From: Thermomicrobiales bacterium
GTDB taxonomy: Bacteria; Chloroflexota; Chloroflexia; Thermomicrobiales; UBA6265
Direction of reading: 5' to 3'
DNA length: 5,018 bases
NCBI GenBank assembly: GCA_030446955.1
Contig: JAUJMG010000330.1
Location: 1 to 5,018, forward strand
Within the stretch, counting starts at the first letter, position 1; every line of letters starts with the position of its first letter. The translations under genes were made by a program, and so were the position numbers. Below the pieces are notes generated by a model. That model had not been told where the DNA came from. It did not search any database and was given only the letters and a program-made list of their open reading frames with translations. This document shows positions 1 through 4,965 of this stretch, piece after piece.

Positions 1-2
1 TG

Positions 3-536
3 ATGGTGCCCTACCTCGGCGCCCACTTCCTGATCAGCATCCCGCTTCGCTTCCCGCTCGGCAGTATCGTCCGACCGCTGATGGTCCTCGGCGCGCTTGC
101 GGTGGCGACGACCCGCTTGTTCCGGCGGCAGATCGACCGGGAGGCCTGGAAGTTGGCCTGGAGCATCCATTCGCCGCTGGTGGTGGTGCTCTCGGCGGTG
201 CCGGGATTCGGCTCCTTCGCCTACCTGGCGGCGAAGCCGGTCCGCGCCAACCGCCTGCTGCTGCGTGCCGTCGCCGACAGCGCCCTCGGCAAGACCCCCT
301 GGAACCTCTACGAGCGGAGCGGTCTTCGCCGCATCGTCGCCCGCCCGCTGCCGGTCGAGCCGGGAAGCACTCAGGGTTTGGCTCCGGTGAGCGAGGACGG
401 CGACTTCAGCGGCCCGGCCTGGGAGTTGGGTTGGGCGGCGCCGCGGGTCAACCACGCGAAGCCGGTCGCTGCCCCCGTCCCCTCTCCCGTGACGACGGCC
501 CTGAGGCCTGCGACCGTGTCGCCAAGAGCCGCCTAA
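3..536 (+). CDS. Unrecognised membrane-associated protein, C-terminal part (probably truncated by the window edge)
   Basis: I do not recognise this protein. The reading frame is open to the left edge, so the ATG at base 3 may be internal and the real start may lie outside the window. The visible 177 residues have G/C-rich third positions, as expected for a real gene here. Two hydrophobic stretches, about residues 22-40 and 57-77 (around LVVVLSAVPGFGSFAYLAA), could be membrane segments, with a basic and charged linker (RRQIDREAWK) between them. A basic segment follows (about 78-115, with GKTPWNLYERSGLRR). From about residue 118 the tail is rich in Pro, Ala and Val and looks disordered. The frame ends in TAA. 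The next + strand gene is 351 bp away, so there is no sign of translational coupling. The function is unknown; a membrane-anchored protein with a cytoplasmic or flexible tail is an inference from composition only. Confidence 0.6.
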   Translation: MVPYLGAHFLISIPLRFPLGSIVRPLMVLGALAVATTRLFRRQIDREAWKLAWSIHSPLVVVLSAVPGFGSFAYLAAKPVRANRLLLRAVADSALGKTPWNLYERSGLRRIVARPLPVEPGSTQGLAPVSEDGDFSGPAWELGWAAPRVNHAKPVAAPVPSPVTTALRPATVSPRAA

Positions 537-887
537 CCGTTGAGCGGCGCACGGGGATCCTGGAATCGATCCTCGTGGCCGTGCGGCCCACCGGGCGGTT
601 CACCAGCTACGAGGAAAGGACCCCGCTCTACCGGAGATCGGGCAGGGCGGGGCCCTTCTGTACGCGCTGGCGGTTCAGGTTGGGTCGCGCGCGGTGAAAG
701 GGGCCGCCCTGGTACGACCGGTAACAGGTGGGAAGTAGCCGCGGTGTCAACGAGACAGGCATGGGCCCGGCGATCCCGGCAGTGCTCACCTGACCTCGTT
801 GCGGAGGAGTTGCCTGCCTGTCTTGCCAGCATGCCTGGTAGAACCACTCTGCGTTCCAGCTTGCGGGTCGTCCCCGAAGTAGGCAGA
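537..887. other. Non-coding stretch between the membrane protein gene and the GNAT gene
   Basis: Open frames cross this region on both strands, but their translations are Arg/Gly/Ser/Pro-rich without domain character, so I treat it as non-coding. It holds an imperfect hairpin at 618-655: CCCCGC pairs with GCGGGG and is extended by GG/CC across an A-C mismatch, then followed by CTTCTGT. This might be a weak terminator for the upstream gene. A block at about 713-835 contains several short pairings: CAGGTG at 725-730 with CACCTG at 787-792, TGTC/GACA inside that, CCTC/GAGG after it, and CCAG/CTGG near 825. That block could be a structured leader of the acetyltransferase gene. I see no convincing -35/-10 pair for the gene. 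Confidence 0.45.
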
Positions 888-1400
888 ATGAAAACCATGG
901 AGCAGTTGGAGCTCGCTCGACTCACGCCCGAGGCATGGCGAGAATATCGCGCACTCCGGCTGGCGGCGCTGGCGGAGTCCCCTTCTGCGTTCGGCTCAAC
1001 GTTGATGGAGGAGCGCCATCTGCGGGCCTCCGACTGGCGCGCCCGTCTCGCCCGCCGGGCACAGTTCGTGGTTCGGTGTCGACGAGAGGCGGTGGGAACC
1101 GCCGGCGGGGTGGCCGAGGACGGAGCCGAACTGGTCTCCCTGTGGGTCCATCCCACCTGGCGCGGTCGTGGCGTCGGGGACCTGTTGGTGCAGGCGGTGC
1201 TGGATTGGGCGCGCGAGCAAGGCCATGCGGAACTACGACTGTGGGTCTCCGCCGATAACGGCCCGGCTGAGCGTTTGTATGCGCGTCATGGCTTCGTCCG
1301 GACGGGGGCAAGCCAGCCTGTTACGCCCACCGACCCCACGCGTCGGGAGTTCGCTATGGCCTGCGCCATCGACCGCGCCCCTTCCTGCCACGCGCCGTAG
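888..1400 (+). CDS. GNAT-family N-acetyltransferase
   Basis: This protein of 170 residues should transfer an acetyl group from acetyl-CoA to an amine; the substrate cannot be told from the sequence. It covers a full single GNAT domain. The N-terminal part has the common LRLAALAESPSAFGST segment (about 24-38). Motif A follows, with a beta-strand LVSLWVHP and the acetyl-CoA pyrophosphate loop RGRGVG at 92-97. Motif B has strand LRLWVSADN (116-124), then AERLYARHGF (127-136) with the usual Asn124, Tyr131 and Phe136. The frame runs open upstream to 540, but that extension is low-complexity Arg/Gly/Ser sequence and is rejected. ATG 888 and ATG 897 are both possible starts and neither has a strong ribosome-binding site; AGG at 881-883 is four bases before the first. 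It is a single-gene unit as far as can be seen and converges on the SDR gene. RimI-like protein acetylation or small-molecule acetylation are both possible. Confidence 0.88.
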   Translation: MKTMEQLELARLTPEAWREYRALRLAALAESPSAFGSTLMEERHLRASDWRARLARRAQFVVRCRREAVGTAGGVAEDGAELVSLWVHPTWRGRGVGDLLVQAVLDWAREQGHAELRLWVSADNGPAERLYARHGFVRTGASQPVTPTDPTRREFAMACAIDRAPSCHAP

Positions 1401-1421
1401 CTGGCTTCTAGTCACGCTAAG

Positions 1422-1440
1422 CCATGCAGGAACCTGCTGG
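1422..1440. terminator. Small hairpin between convergent genes, possible weak terminator
   Basis: CCA-T-GCAG, loop GAAC, CTGC-TGG forms a 7-bp stem with one bulged T in the 64-bp gap between the stop codons of the GNAT gene and the minus-strand SDR gene. There is no T-tract on either strand, so it would be a poor factor-independent terminator. Its position between two converging 3' ends is the main argument for it. Confidence 0.25.
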
Positions 1441-1464
1441 TAACGCCTCGATCGCCGGCCGTTC

Positions 1465-2202
1465 TTAGTAAGTCGCCCGGCCGCCCGAGAGGTCAAAGAC
1501 CGCTCCTGTCGAGAAACTGACCTCGTCGGAGCAGAGAAAGGCGACGAGCGCCGCGACTTCCTCCGGCTGACCGACCCGTCCCATCGGGATCCGGCTCGTC
1601 ATGTATCGGACGTGCTCCTCGCTGACCTGCTGCAGGATTGGCGTTTCGATCACGGCCGGTGTCACGCAGTTGACCAGCACCCCGCGCGTTGCAACTTCCT
1701 TGGCCACCGCCTTGGTCAACCCAATCACGCCCGATTTGGCGGCGGAGTAGGGCACCGCGTTCGGGTTGCCCTCCTTGCCCGCGATCGAGGCGATGTTCAC
1801 GATCCTGCCGTAACCCGCATCGAGCATCCCCGGCAGCACGGCGCGGCAGCCGAGAAAGACCCCGGTCAGGTCGATGGCGATCACGTCCAGCCACTCCTCG
1901 ACCGCGAGTTCCCAGGTTGGCGCCGATCGGCCGGCAATGCCAGCATTGTTGACGAGGAGGTCCAGATGCCCCCACGCTTCTGTTGCCCGGGCGGTTGCCT
2001 GCGCCCAGGAGTCGGCAGACGTCACGTCCAGCCGGTGGGCCAGCGCGCGGTCTCCGATCTCTGCCGCCGCGGTCTCGGCCCCAATCTCATCCAGATCCAT
2101 GACCATCACCTGCGCCCCGTCTCCGGCCAGCCGGGCGGCGATCGCCCGTCCGATGCCGCGAGCCGCTCCGGTCACGATCGCCGTCCGCCCTTCGAATCGC
2201 AT
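1465..2202 (-). CDS. Classical short-chain dehydrogenase/reductase (FabG-like, probably NAD-dependent)
   Basis: This is a cytosolic Rossmann-fold oxidoreductase of 245 residues, the normal length for classical SDRs. It shows the cofactor loop TGAARGIG (11-18), Asp36 at the end of beta-2 (VMVMDLDE), Asp59 in LDV, NNAG (85-88), Ser139, and Tyr152 with Lys156 in YSAAK. An acidic residue after beta-2 usually favours NAD(H) over NADP(H). The tetrad Asn expected in the helix-4 motif is Asp111 (IDLTGVF), and the usual PG after beta-6 is TPA (181-183). The C-terminus (STGAVFDLSGGRATY) resembles that of SDRs often labelled FabG by automatic annotation but also of sugar-acid or alcohol dehydrogenases. 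The frame runs open to 2280, but the second of two adjacent ATGs (2202) has the best spacing from AAGGGGGG and gives the family N-terminus. A strong terminator separates it from fabF, so it is probably its own transcription unit. The substrate is unknown; a true fatty-acid FabG is possible but not favoured. Confidence 0.9.
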   Translation of the reverse strand: MRFEGRTAIVTGAARGIGRAIAARLAGDGAQVMVMDLDEIGAETAAAEIGDRALAHRLDVTSADSWAQATARATEAWGHLDLLVNNAGIAGRSAPTWELAVEEWLDVIAIDLTGVFLGCRAVLPGMLDAGYGRIVNIASIAGKEGNPNAVPYSAAKSGVIGLTKAVAKEVATRGVLVNCVTPAVIETPILQQVSEEHVRYMTSRIPMGRVGQPEEVAALVAFLCSDEVSFSTGAVFDLSGGRATY

Positions 2203-2205
2203 CAT

Positions 2206-2213
2206 CCCCCCTT
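2206..2213 (-). promoter_or_regulatory. Ribosome-binding site of the SDR gene
   Basis: On the minus strand AAGGGGGG lies directly before tandem ATGATG codons. The AAGGGG core is 2 nt from the first ATG (2205) and 5 nt from the second (2202), which favours 2202 as the start. Confidence 0.6.
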
Positions 2214-2252
2214 GCCCGCTGGCTGCCCGCCCAGTGCGGCGCCCGCCTGTCG

Positions 2253-2278
2253 GGTGCGACCCCATGCACTGTCGCACC
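2253..2278. repeat. 8-bp perfect inverted repeat in the SDR leader (operator or leader hairpin)
   Basis: GGTGCGAC (2253-2260) and GTCGCACC (2271-2278) are exact inverted repeats with a 10-bp spacer, so the half-sites are 18 bp apart centre to centre. The repeat sits about 50-75 bp before the SDR start and after the fabF terminator, where an operator for this unit would be expected. It could equally fold as an RNA hairpin in the leader. No clear promoter hexamers were found next to it. Confidence 0.45.
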
Positions 2279-2365
2279 ACCCACTACCCTCGATGAGGCC
2301 GCCATCATGCCACAGGCAGCAGAGTTGCTCGCGAACGGGGCGGATCCCTCCTGCCGATGGGAACC

Positions 2366-2404
2366 AAAAAGCTGCGCCGCGGCCGAGAGACGGCCGCGGC
2401 GCAG
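2366..2404 (-). terminator. Strong intrinsic terminator after fabF
   Basis: CTGCGCCGCGGCCG (2372-2385) pairs perfectly with CGGCCGCGGCGCAG (2391-2404), giving a 14-bp GC-rich stem with a 5-nt loop. On the minus strand it is followed at once by CTTTTTGG, with the T-tract at 2366-2370. It starts about 18 nt after the fabF stop codon. This is a textbook rho-independent terminator closing the fabD-fabF unit. Confidence 0.93.
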
Positions 2405-2422
2405 GAGGTTCAGGTCGCGGGA

Positions 2423-3655
2423 TCAGATGCGGCGGAACACCGCGCAGGCGTTCTGGCCGCCGAAGCCGAAGCCGTTGGCGACGGCAGCGTCCACGGTCAT
2501 CGCTCGCGCGGTGTTCGGGACGTAGTCCAGGTCGCAGGCTGGATCCTGATCGACCAGATTGATCGTTGGGGGCACGCAGTTGTCCCGGATCGCCAGTACA
2601 CAGGCCAGCGAGGAGACCGCCCCAGCAGCCCCGAGCAGGTGGCCTATCATCGACTTGTTGGCCGAAATAGCCAGTGCGGGAGCGTGCTCGCCGAAGGCTT
2701 CCTTGATCGCCTTCGTCTCGGCGATGTCTCCCAACGGCGTCGCGGTGGCATGCGCAGCGACGTACCCGACATCGGCTGGCTCCAGCCCAGCTCGACCCAG
2801 GGCTCGCTTCATCGCGAGCGTGGCGCCGGCGCCGTTCGGATCGGGGGCGGTGATGTGGAAGGCGTCAGAGGTGTAGGCGCCGCCGCCGGCCTCGCAGATG
2901 ACGGACGCGCCGCGCTGGGCGGCATGTTCCTCCGACTCCAGGACCATCACCGCCGCACCCTCGCCAAAGACGAAGCCGTCCCGTCCACAGTCGAACGGAC
3001 GGCTGGCGCTGGCTGGGTCGTCATTGCGACGGGAGAGGGCACCCATGTTGGCGAGCCCGGCGATAGCGACGGGGGTGATGCCCGCCTCGGCGCCGCCGGT
3101 GATAACGACATCCACCTCTCCCCGCTCGATCATGTAGACCGCGTCGACGAAGGCTTGCACTCCGGCGGCGCAGGCGGCGACGGACGTGACCGATGGCCCC
3201 CGGATGCCGAAGGTGATCGAGACCTGGCAACTCGCCATGTTCGGGGCGAACATCGGAATCAGAAAGGGGCTGACCCGGTTGGCTCCCTTTGCCACCATGG
3301 TGGTGACTTCGTTCTCGATGGTTGCGATGCCACCGCCGCCGGTGTTGACCATCACGCCAACTCGCTCGCGGTTGGCGTCAGTGATCTCTAGGCCGGAGTG
3401 GTCAATTGCTTCCCGTGCGGCGGCGACCGCGAACTGAGCAAAGCGGTCCATGCGGCGGGCGGCCTTGGGATCCATGAAGTCCTTCGGAACGAATCCGGGG
3501 ACCTCGCCGGCAATCTGGACCGAGAGGTTCGAGGCGTCAAAGTGCTCGATCTGACGGATCCCAGATCGTCCAGCGGTCAGCCCTGTCCAGAAGGCTTCCG
3601 CCCCGATGCCGAGTGGGGTGACCGCTCCCACTCCTGTTACGACCACGCGTCCCAC
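2423..3655 (-). CDS. fabF: Beta-ketoacyl-ACP synthase II (FabF)
   Basis: FabF catalyses the decarboxylative condensation of malonyl-ACP with acyl-ACP in type II fatty-acid elongation, in the cytosol. The 410 residues match the usual 410-413. The thiolase-fold N-half begins RVVVTGVGAVTPLG and carries the nucleophile Cys162 in VAACAAG. The C-half carries His302 in AAHATATPLGD, Lys334 and His339 in SANKSMIGHLLGAAGA, and the gating loop GFGFGGQN (395-402). The Cys-His-His triad and Lys are complete. The active-site loop is HATAT where many FabFs have HGTST, and the preceding Asn is Ala. The GTG start at 3655 is chosen because AAAGGGAG lies 5 nt upstream and family similarity starts exactly there; an in-frame extension to 3772 has no ribosome-binding site and no family character. 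It follows fabD by 203 bp, with a possible promoter in the gap, and ends at a strong terminator. KAS II is preferred over KAS I from length, the VPPTINL...CDLDYVPN segment and fabD linkage. Confidence 0.96.
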   Translation of the reverse strand: MGRVVVTGVGAVTPLGIGAEAFWTGLTAGRSGIRQIEHFDASNLSVQIAGEVPGFVPKDFMDPKAARRMDRFAQFAVAAAREAIDHSGLEITDANRERVGVMVNTGGGGIATIENEVTTMVAKGANRVSPFLIPMFAPNMASCQVSITFGIRGPSVTSVAACAAGVQAFVDAVYMIERGEVDVVITGGAEAGITPVAIAGLANMGALSRRNDDPASASRPFDCGRDGFVFGEGAAVMVLESEEHAAQRGASVICEAGGGAYTSDAFHITAPDPNGAGATLAMKRALGRAGLEPADVGYVAAHATATPLGDIAETKAIKEAFGEHAPALAISANKSMIGHLLGAAGAVSSLACVLAIRDNCVPPTINLVDQDPACDLDYVPNTARAMTVDAAVANGFGFGGQNACAVFRRI

Positions 3656-3660
3656 GTCGG

Positions 3661-3668
3661 CTCCCTTT
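3661..3668 (-). promoter_or_regulatory. Ribosome-binding site fixing the fabF GTG start
   Basis: AAAGGGAG on the minus strand is followed by 5 nt (CCGAC) and GTG. It decides for the GTG at 3655 over the in-frame upstream TTG (3772) and ATG (3769), which lack a Shine-Dalgarno sequence. Confidence 0.75.
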
Positions 3669-3690
3669 CCCGTCTCGCGTGCGCTCGTCC

Positions 3691-3719
3691 CAGCGTTGCG
3701 CTGCACATCGTCAACGCTG
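3691..3719. repeat. 8-bp inverted repeat in the fabF leader with a competing hairpin
   Basis: CAGCGTTG (3691-3698) and CAACGCTG (3712-3719) are exact inverted repeats with a 13-nt loop. On the minus strand a second, shorter hairpin CAGCG-CAA-CGCTG can form from the loop and the distal arm, and it excludes the long one. The element lies about 36 nt before the fabF start, next to a run of seven G residues (3721-3727 as C on +). It could be an operator or a leader RNA switch. Confidence 0.4.
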
Positions 3720-3809
3720 ACCCCCCCGCGCCGCGAGGTGATCGCGTACGGGCGCAGCGAGGAGAACATCAAAGATGACGCAAAGAAACCGCTCAGACAA
3801 TAAACCGTC

Positions 3810-3815
3810 AGTATA
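3810..3815 (-). promoter_or_regulatory. Possible -10 element of a fabF promoter
   Basis: TATACT on the minus strand matches the sigma-70 -10 consensus at 5 of 6 positions and sits in the only AT-richer patch of the fabD-fabF gap. No good -35 hexamer lies 16-18 bp upstream, so it would be weak or activator-dependent. It would give a leader of roughly 150 nt before fabF. Confidence 0.35.
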
Positions 3816-3823
3816 CGGGTCAG

Positions 3824-3849
3824 GGCAGCGGCGCAGCCAGCCGCGTGCC
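3824..3849. terminator. Hairpin just after fabD, without T-tract
   Basis: GGCA-GCGGC, a 7-nt loop, and GCCGC-G-TGCC form a 9-bp stem with one bulged G, starting about 10 nt after the fabD stop codon. No T-run follows closely on the minus strand. It may slow or partly stop transcription, or protect the fabD 3' end after processing, rather than act as a full terminator. Confidence 0.35.
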
Positions 3850-3858
3850 GGCCCGGAG

Positions 3859-4848
3859 TCAGCTCGCGGTGGCTGGTCGGGTCGGCCGGTCGGCGGGGGG
3901 TAATCCGAGGCCGAGGTCGCTTGCGGCAAGCGTCGTCGCGTCCCGGCTGACGCGGCGGATCAGTCCAGAGAGCACTTGCCCTGGCCCCACCTCGACGAAG
4001 GTGCTGGCGCCCGCGTTGACCATCTCGCGGACGGAGCGGGTCCAGTTGACGGGCCGCTCAACCTGGTGGGCCAACTCCTGGCGAATCTCGTCCGCTGTCG
4101 TGATCACCTGGCCAGTGATATTGGCCACAATCGGCACCTGCGGCTGCCGAAGGGGTACCTTGCCAACCAAGTCGCCGAGTTGAGCCGAGGCCCGCGTCAT
4201 CAGCGGCGAGTGCGAGGCGATGCTTACTCCAAGGCGGGCCACCCGCTTCGCCCCACGTGCCTTTGCCAGGTCCATCGCCCGGACGAGCGCTCGCAGTTCG
4301 CCGGAGATGACCGTTTGCCCGGGGCAGTTGGCGTTCGCGATCGCGATCACCCCTTCCCGCTCGGCCTCGGCACAGACTGCCGCCAACTCCTCCTCGTCGA
4401 GCCCGATAACCGCTGCCATCCCGCCCGGTCGCTCTTCGCCGGCTTCCTTCATGAGACGCCCACGCTCCCTCACCAGAGGCAGCGCGGTGGCGAAATCCAG
4501 CGCACCGGCTGCGACCAGGGCGGAGAACTCGCCCAGCGAGTGTCCGGCAACCACGATCGGCGTGATCTTCTCACCAGCGGCCTGAGCGCGCTCCTTGATC
4601 GCCTCCAAGGTGGCCGTGCTCACGGTCAGGATGGCGGGTTGGGCATTGATCGTGTCTTCGAGTTCCGGAGCCGGTCCTTCAAAGCAGAGCCGGGAGAGGG
4701 GAATGCCGAGGATACCGTCGGCCTGCTCGAAGATGCGGCGCGCGGCGGCGGAGGCGTCAAAGATGGCCCGGCCCATGCCGACGAATTGGCTTCCCTGGCC
4801 AGGGAATACCATTGCTACTTTGTCACTAACCTGATCTCGCAGGGCCAT
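3859..4848 (-). CDS. fabD: Malonyl-CoA:ACP transacylase (FabD)
   Basis: FabD moves the malonyl group from malonyl-CoA to acyl carrier protein, supplying the extender unit that FabF uses. The 329 residues are slightly longer than the usual 305-320. The N-terminal FPGQGSQ (15-21) gives the oxyanion-hole Gln18. GHSLGE (102-107) holds the nucleophile Ser104. Arg129 in RERG corresponds to the malonyl-carboxylate-binding Arg, and His213 in ASHSPLM is the catalytic His. The ferredoxin-like insert lies around 143-210, and FVEVGPGQVLSGLIRR closes the domain. About 20 extra residues at the C-terminus (GLPPADRPTRPATAS) look disordered. ATG 4848 is preferred because GAGGA lies 7 nt upstream; GTG at 4851 is an alternative that adds one residue. 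It probably starts the fabD-fabF unit, 117 bp after an SDR gene that may be fabG. There is no acpP beside it. Confidence 0.96.
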   Translation of the reverse strand: MALRDQVSDKVAMVFPGQGSQFVGMGRAIFDASAAARRIFEQADGILGIPLSRLCFEGPAPELEDTINAQPAILTVSTATLEAIKERAQAAGEKITPIVVAGHSLGEFSALVAAGALDFATALPLVRERGRLMKEAGEERPGGMAAVIGLDEEELAAVCAEAEREGVIAIANANCPGQTVISGELRALVRAMDLAKARGAKRVARLGVSIASHSPLMTRASAQLGDLVGKVPLRQPQVPIVANITGQVITTADEIRQELAHQVERPVNWTRSVREMVNAGASTFVEVGPGQVLSGLIRRVSRDATTLAASDLGLGLPPADRPTRPATAS

Positions 4849-4855
4849 CACGCCG

Positions 4856-4860
4856 TCCTC
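4856..4860 (-). promoter_or_regulatory. Ribosome-binding site of fabD
   Basis: GAGGA on the minus strand lies 7 nt before ATG 4848 and 4 nt before GTG 4851. Spacing and codon favour the ATG. Confidence 0.65.
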
Positions 4861-4878
4861 GTGCCAATCTCATGTACG

Positions 4879-4902
4879 AAAAACCGCGGGCTGTGCCCGC
4901 GG
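4879..4902 (-). terminator. Hairpin with T5 tract between the upstream SDR gene and fabD
   Basis: On the minus strand CCGCGGGC, loop ACA and GCCCGCGG form a perfect 8-bp GC stem (4884-4902) followed directly by TTTTT (4879-4883). This is the layout of an intrinsic terminator. It lies 63 nt after the stop codon of the upstream SDR gene and about 30 nt before the fabD start. It could end the SDR transcript, or act as an attenuator or stabilising hairpin in the fabD leader if the -10 element at 4915-4923 is used. Confidence 0.7.
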
Positions 4903-4914
4903 GAAACACTAACC

Positions 4915-4923
4915 ATCATAGCA
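4915..4923 (-). promoter_or_regulatory. Extended -10 promoter element for fabD
   Basis: TGCTATGAT on the minus strand combines the TGn extension with TATGAT (5 of 6 to TATAAT). No recognisable -35 lies 16-18 bp upstream, which is tolerated in extended -10 promoters. Predicted transcription would begin near 4908, just before the hairpin at 4884-4902. Confidence 0.5.
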
Positions 4924-4924
4924 C

Positions 4925-4936
4925 GTGGCGCGCCAC
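4925..4936. repeat. 12-bp perfect palindrome just upstream of the fabD -10 element
   Basis: GTGGCGCGCCAC is a perfect palindrome lying in the spacer immediately upstream of the extended -10 element. A repressor bound there would block RNA polymerase, so it is a candidate operator. In GC-rich DNA short palindromes of this kind also occur by chance. Confidence 0.35.
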
Positions 4937-4965
4937 CGGCGGGCAGGCGCTGCGCCGAGGGCGGG

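Noticed and set aside
611..625. GAGGAAAG followed by ACCCC, recalling the 5' end of RNase P RNA
   Set aside because: None of the other conserved RNase P RNA blocks follow at the expected distances.
720..745. GGTGGGAAGTAGCCGCGG as a possible T-box antiterminator motif
   Set aside because: It does not match the AGGGTGGTACCGCG core, no specifier stem was found, and the downstream gene is not a tRNA-synthetase or amino-acid gene.
540..887. N-terminal extension of the GNAT frame (116 codons)
   Set aside because: The extension is low-complexity Arg/Gly/Ser sequence and the GNAT fold starts naturally at the ATG at 888 or 897.
533..1156. Minus-strand open frame of 207 codons over the intergenic stretch and the start of the GNAT gene
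   Set aside because: Composition is Arg/Ser/Pro-rich, it overlaps the GNAT domain, and it shows no motif or ribosome-binding site.
2293..2309. ATGAGGC-C-GCCATCAT imperfect inverted repeat before the SDR gene
   Set aside because: It has a bulge, short arms and no promoter context. The 8-bp perfect repeat at 2253-2278 is the better candidate.
1612..2562. Long + strand open frame (316 codons) opposite the SDR gene and running through the fabF terminator
   Set aside because: It overlaps a clear SDR and a strong terminator hairpin, and its product is Pro/Arg/His-rich with no family character.
2357..3391. Long + strand open frame (344 codons) opposite fabF
   Set aside because: It is the antisense shadow of a well-supported fabF in GC-rich DNA, and its translation is Gly/Asp/Arg-rich without any recognisable domain.
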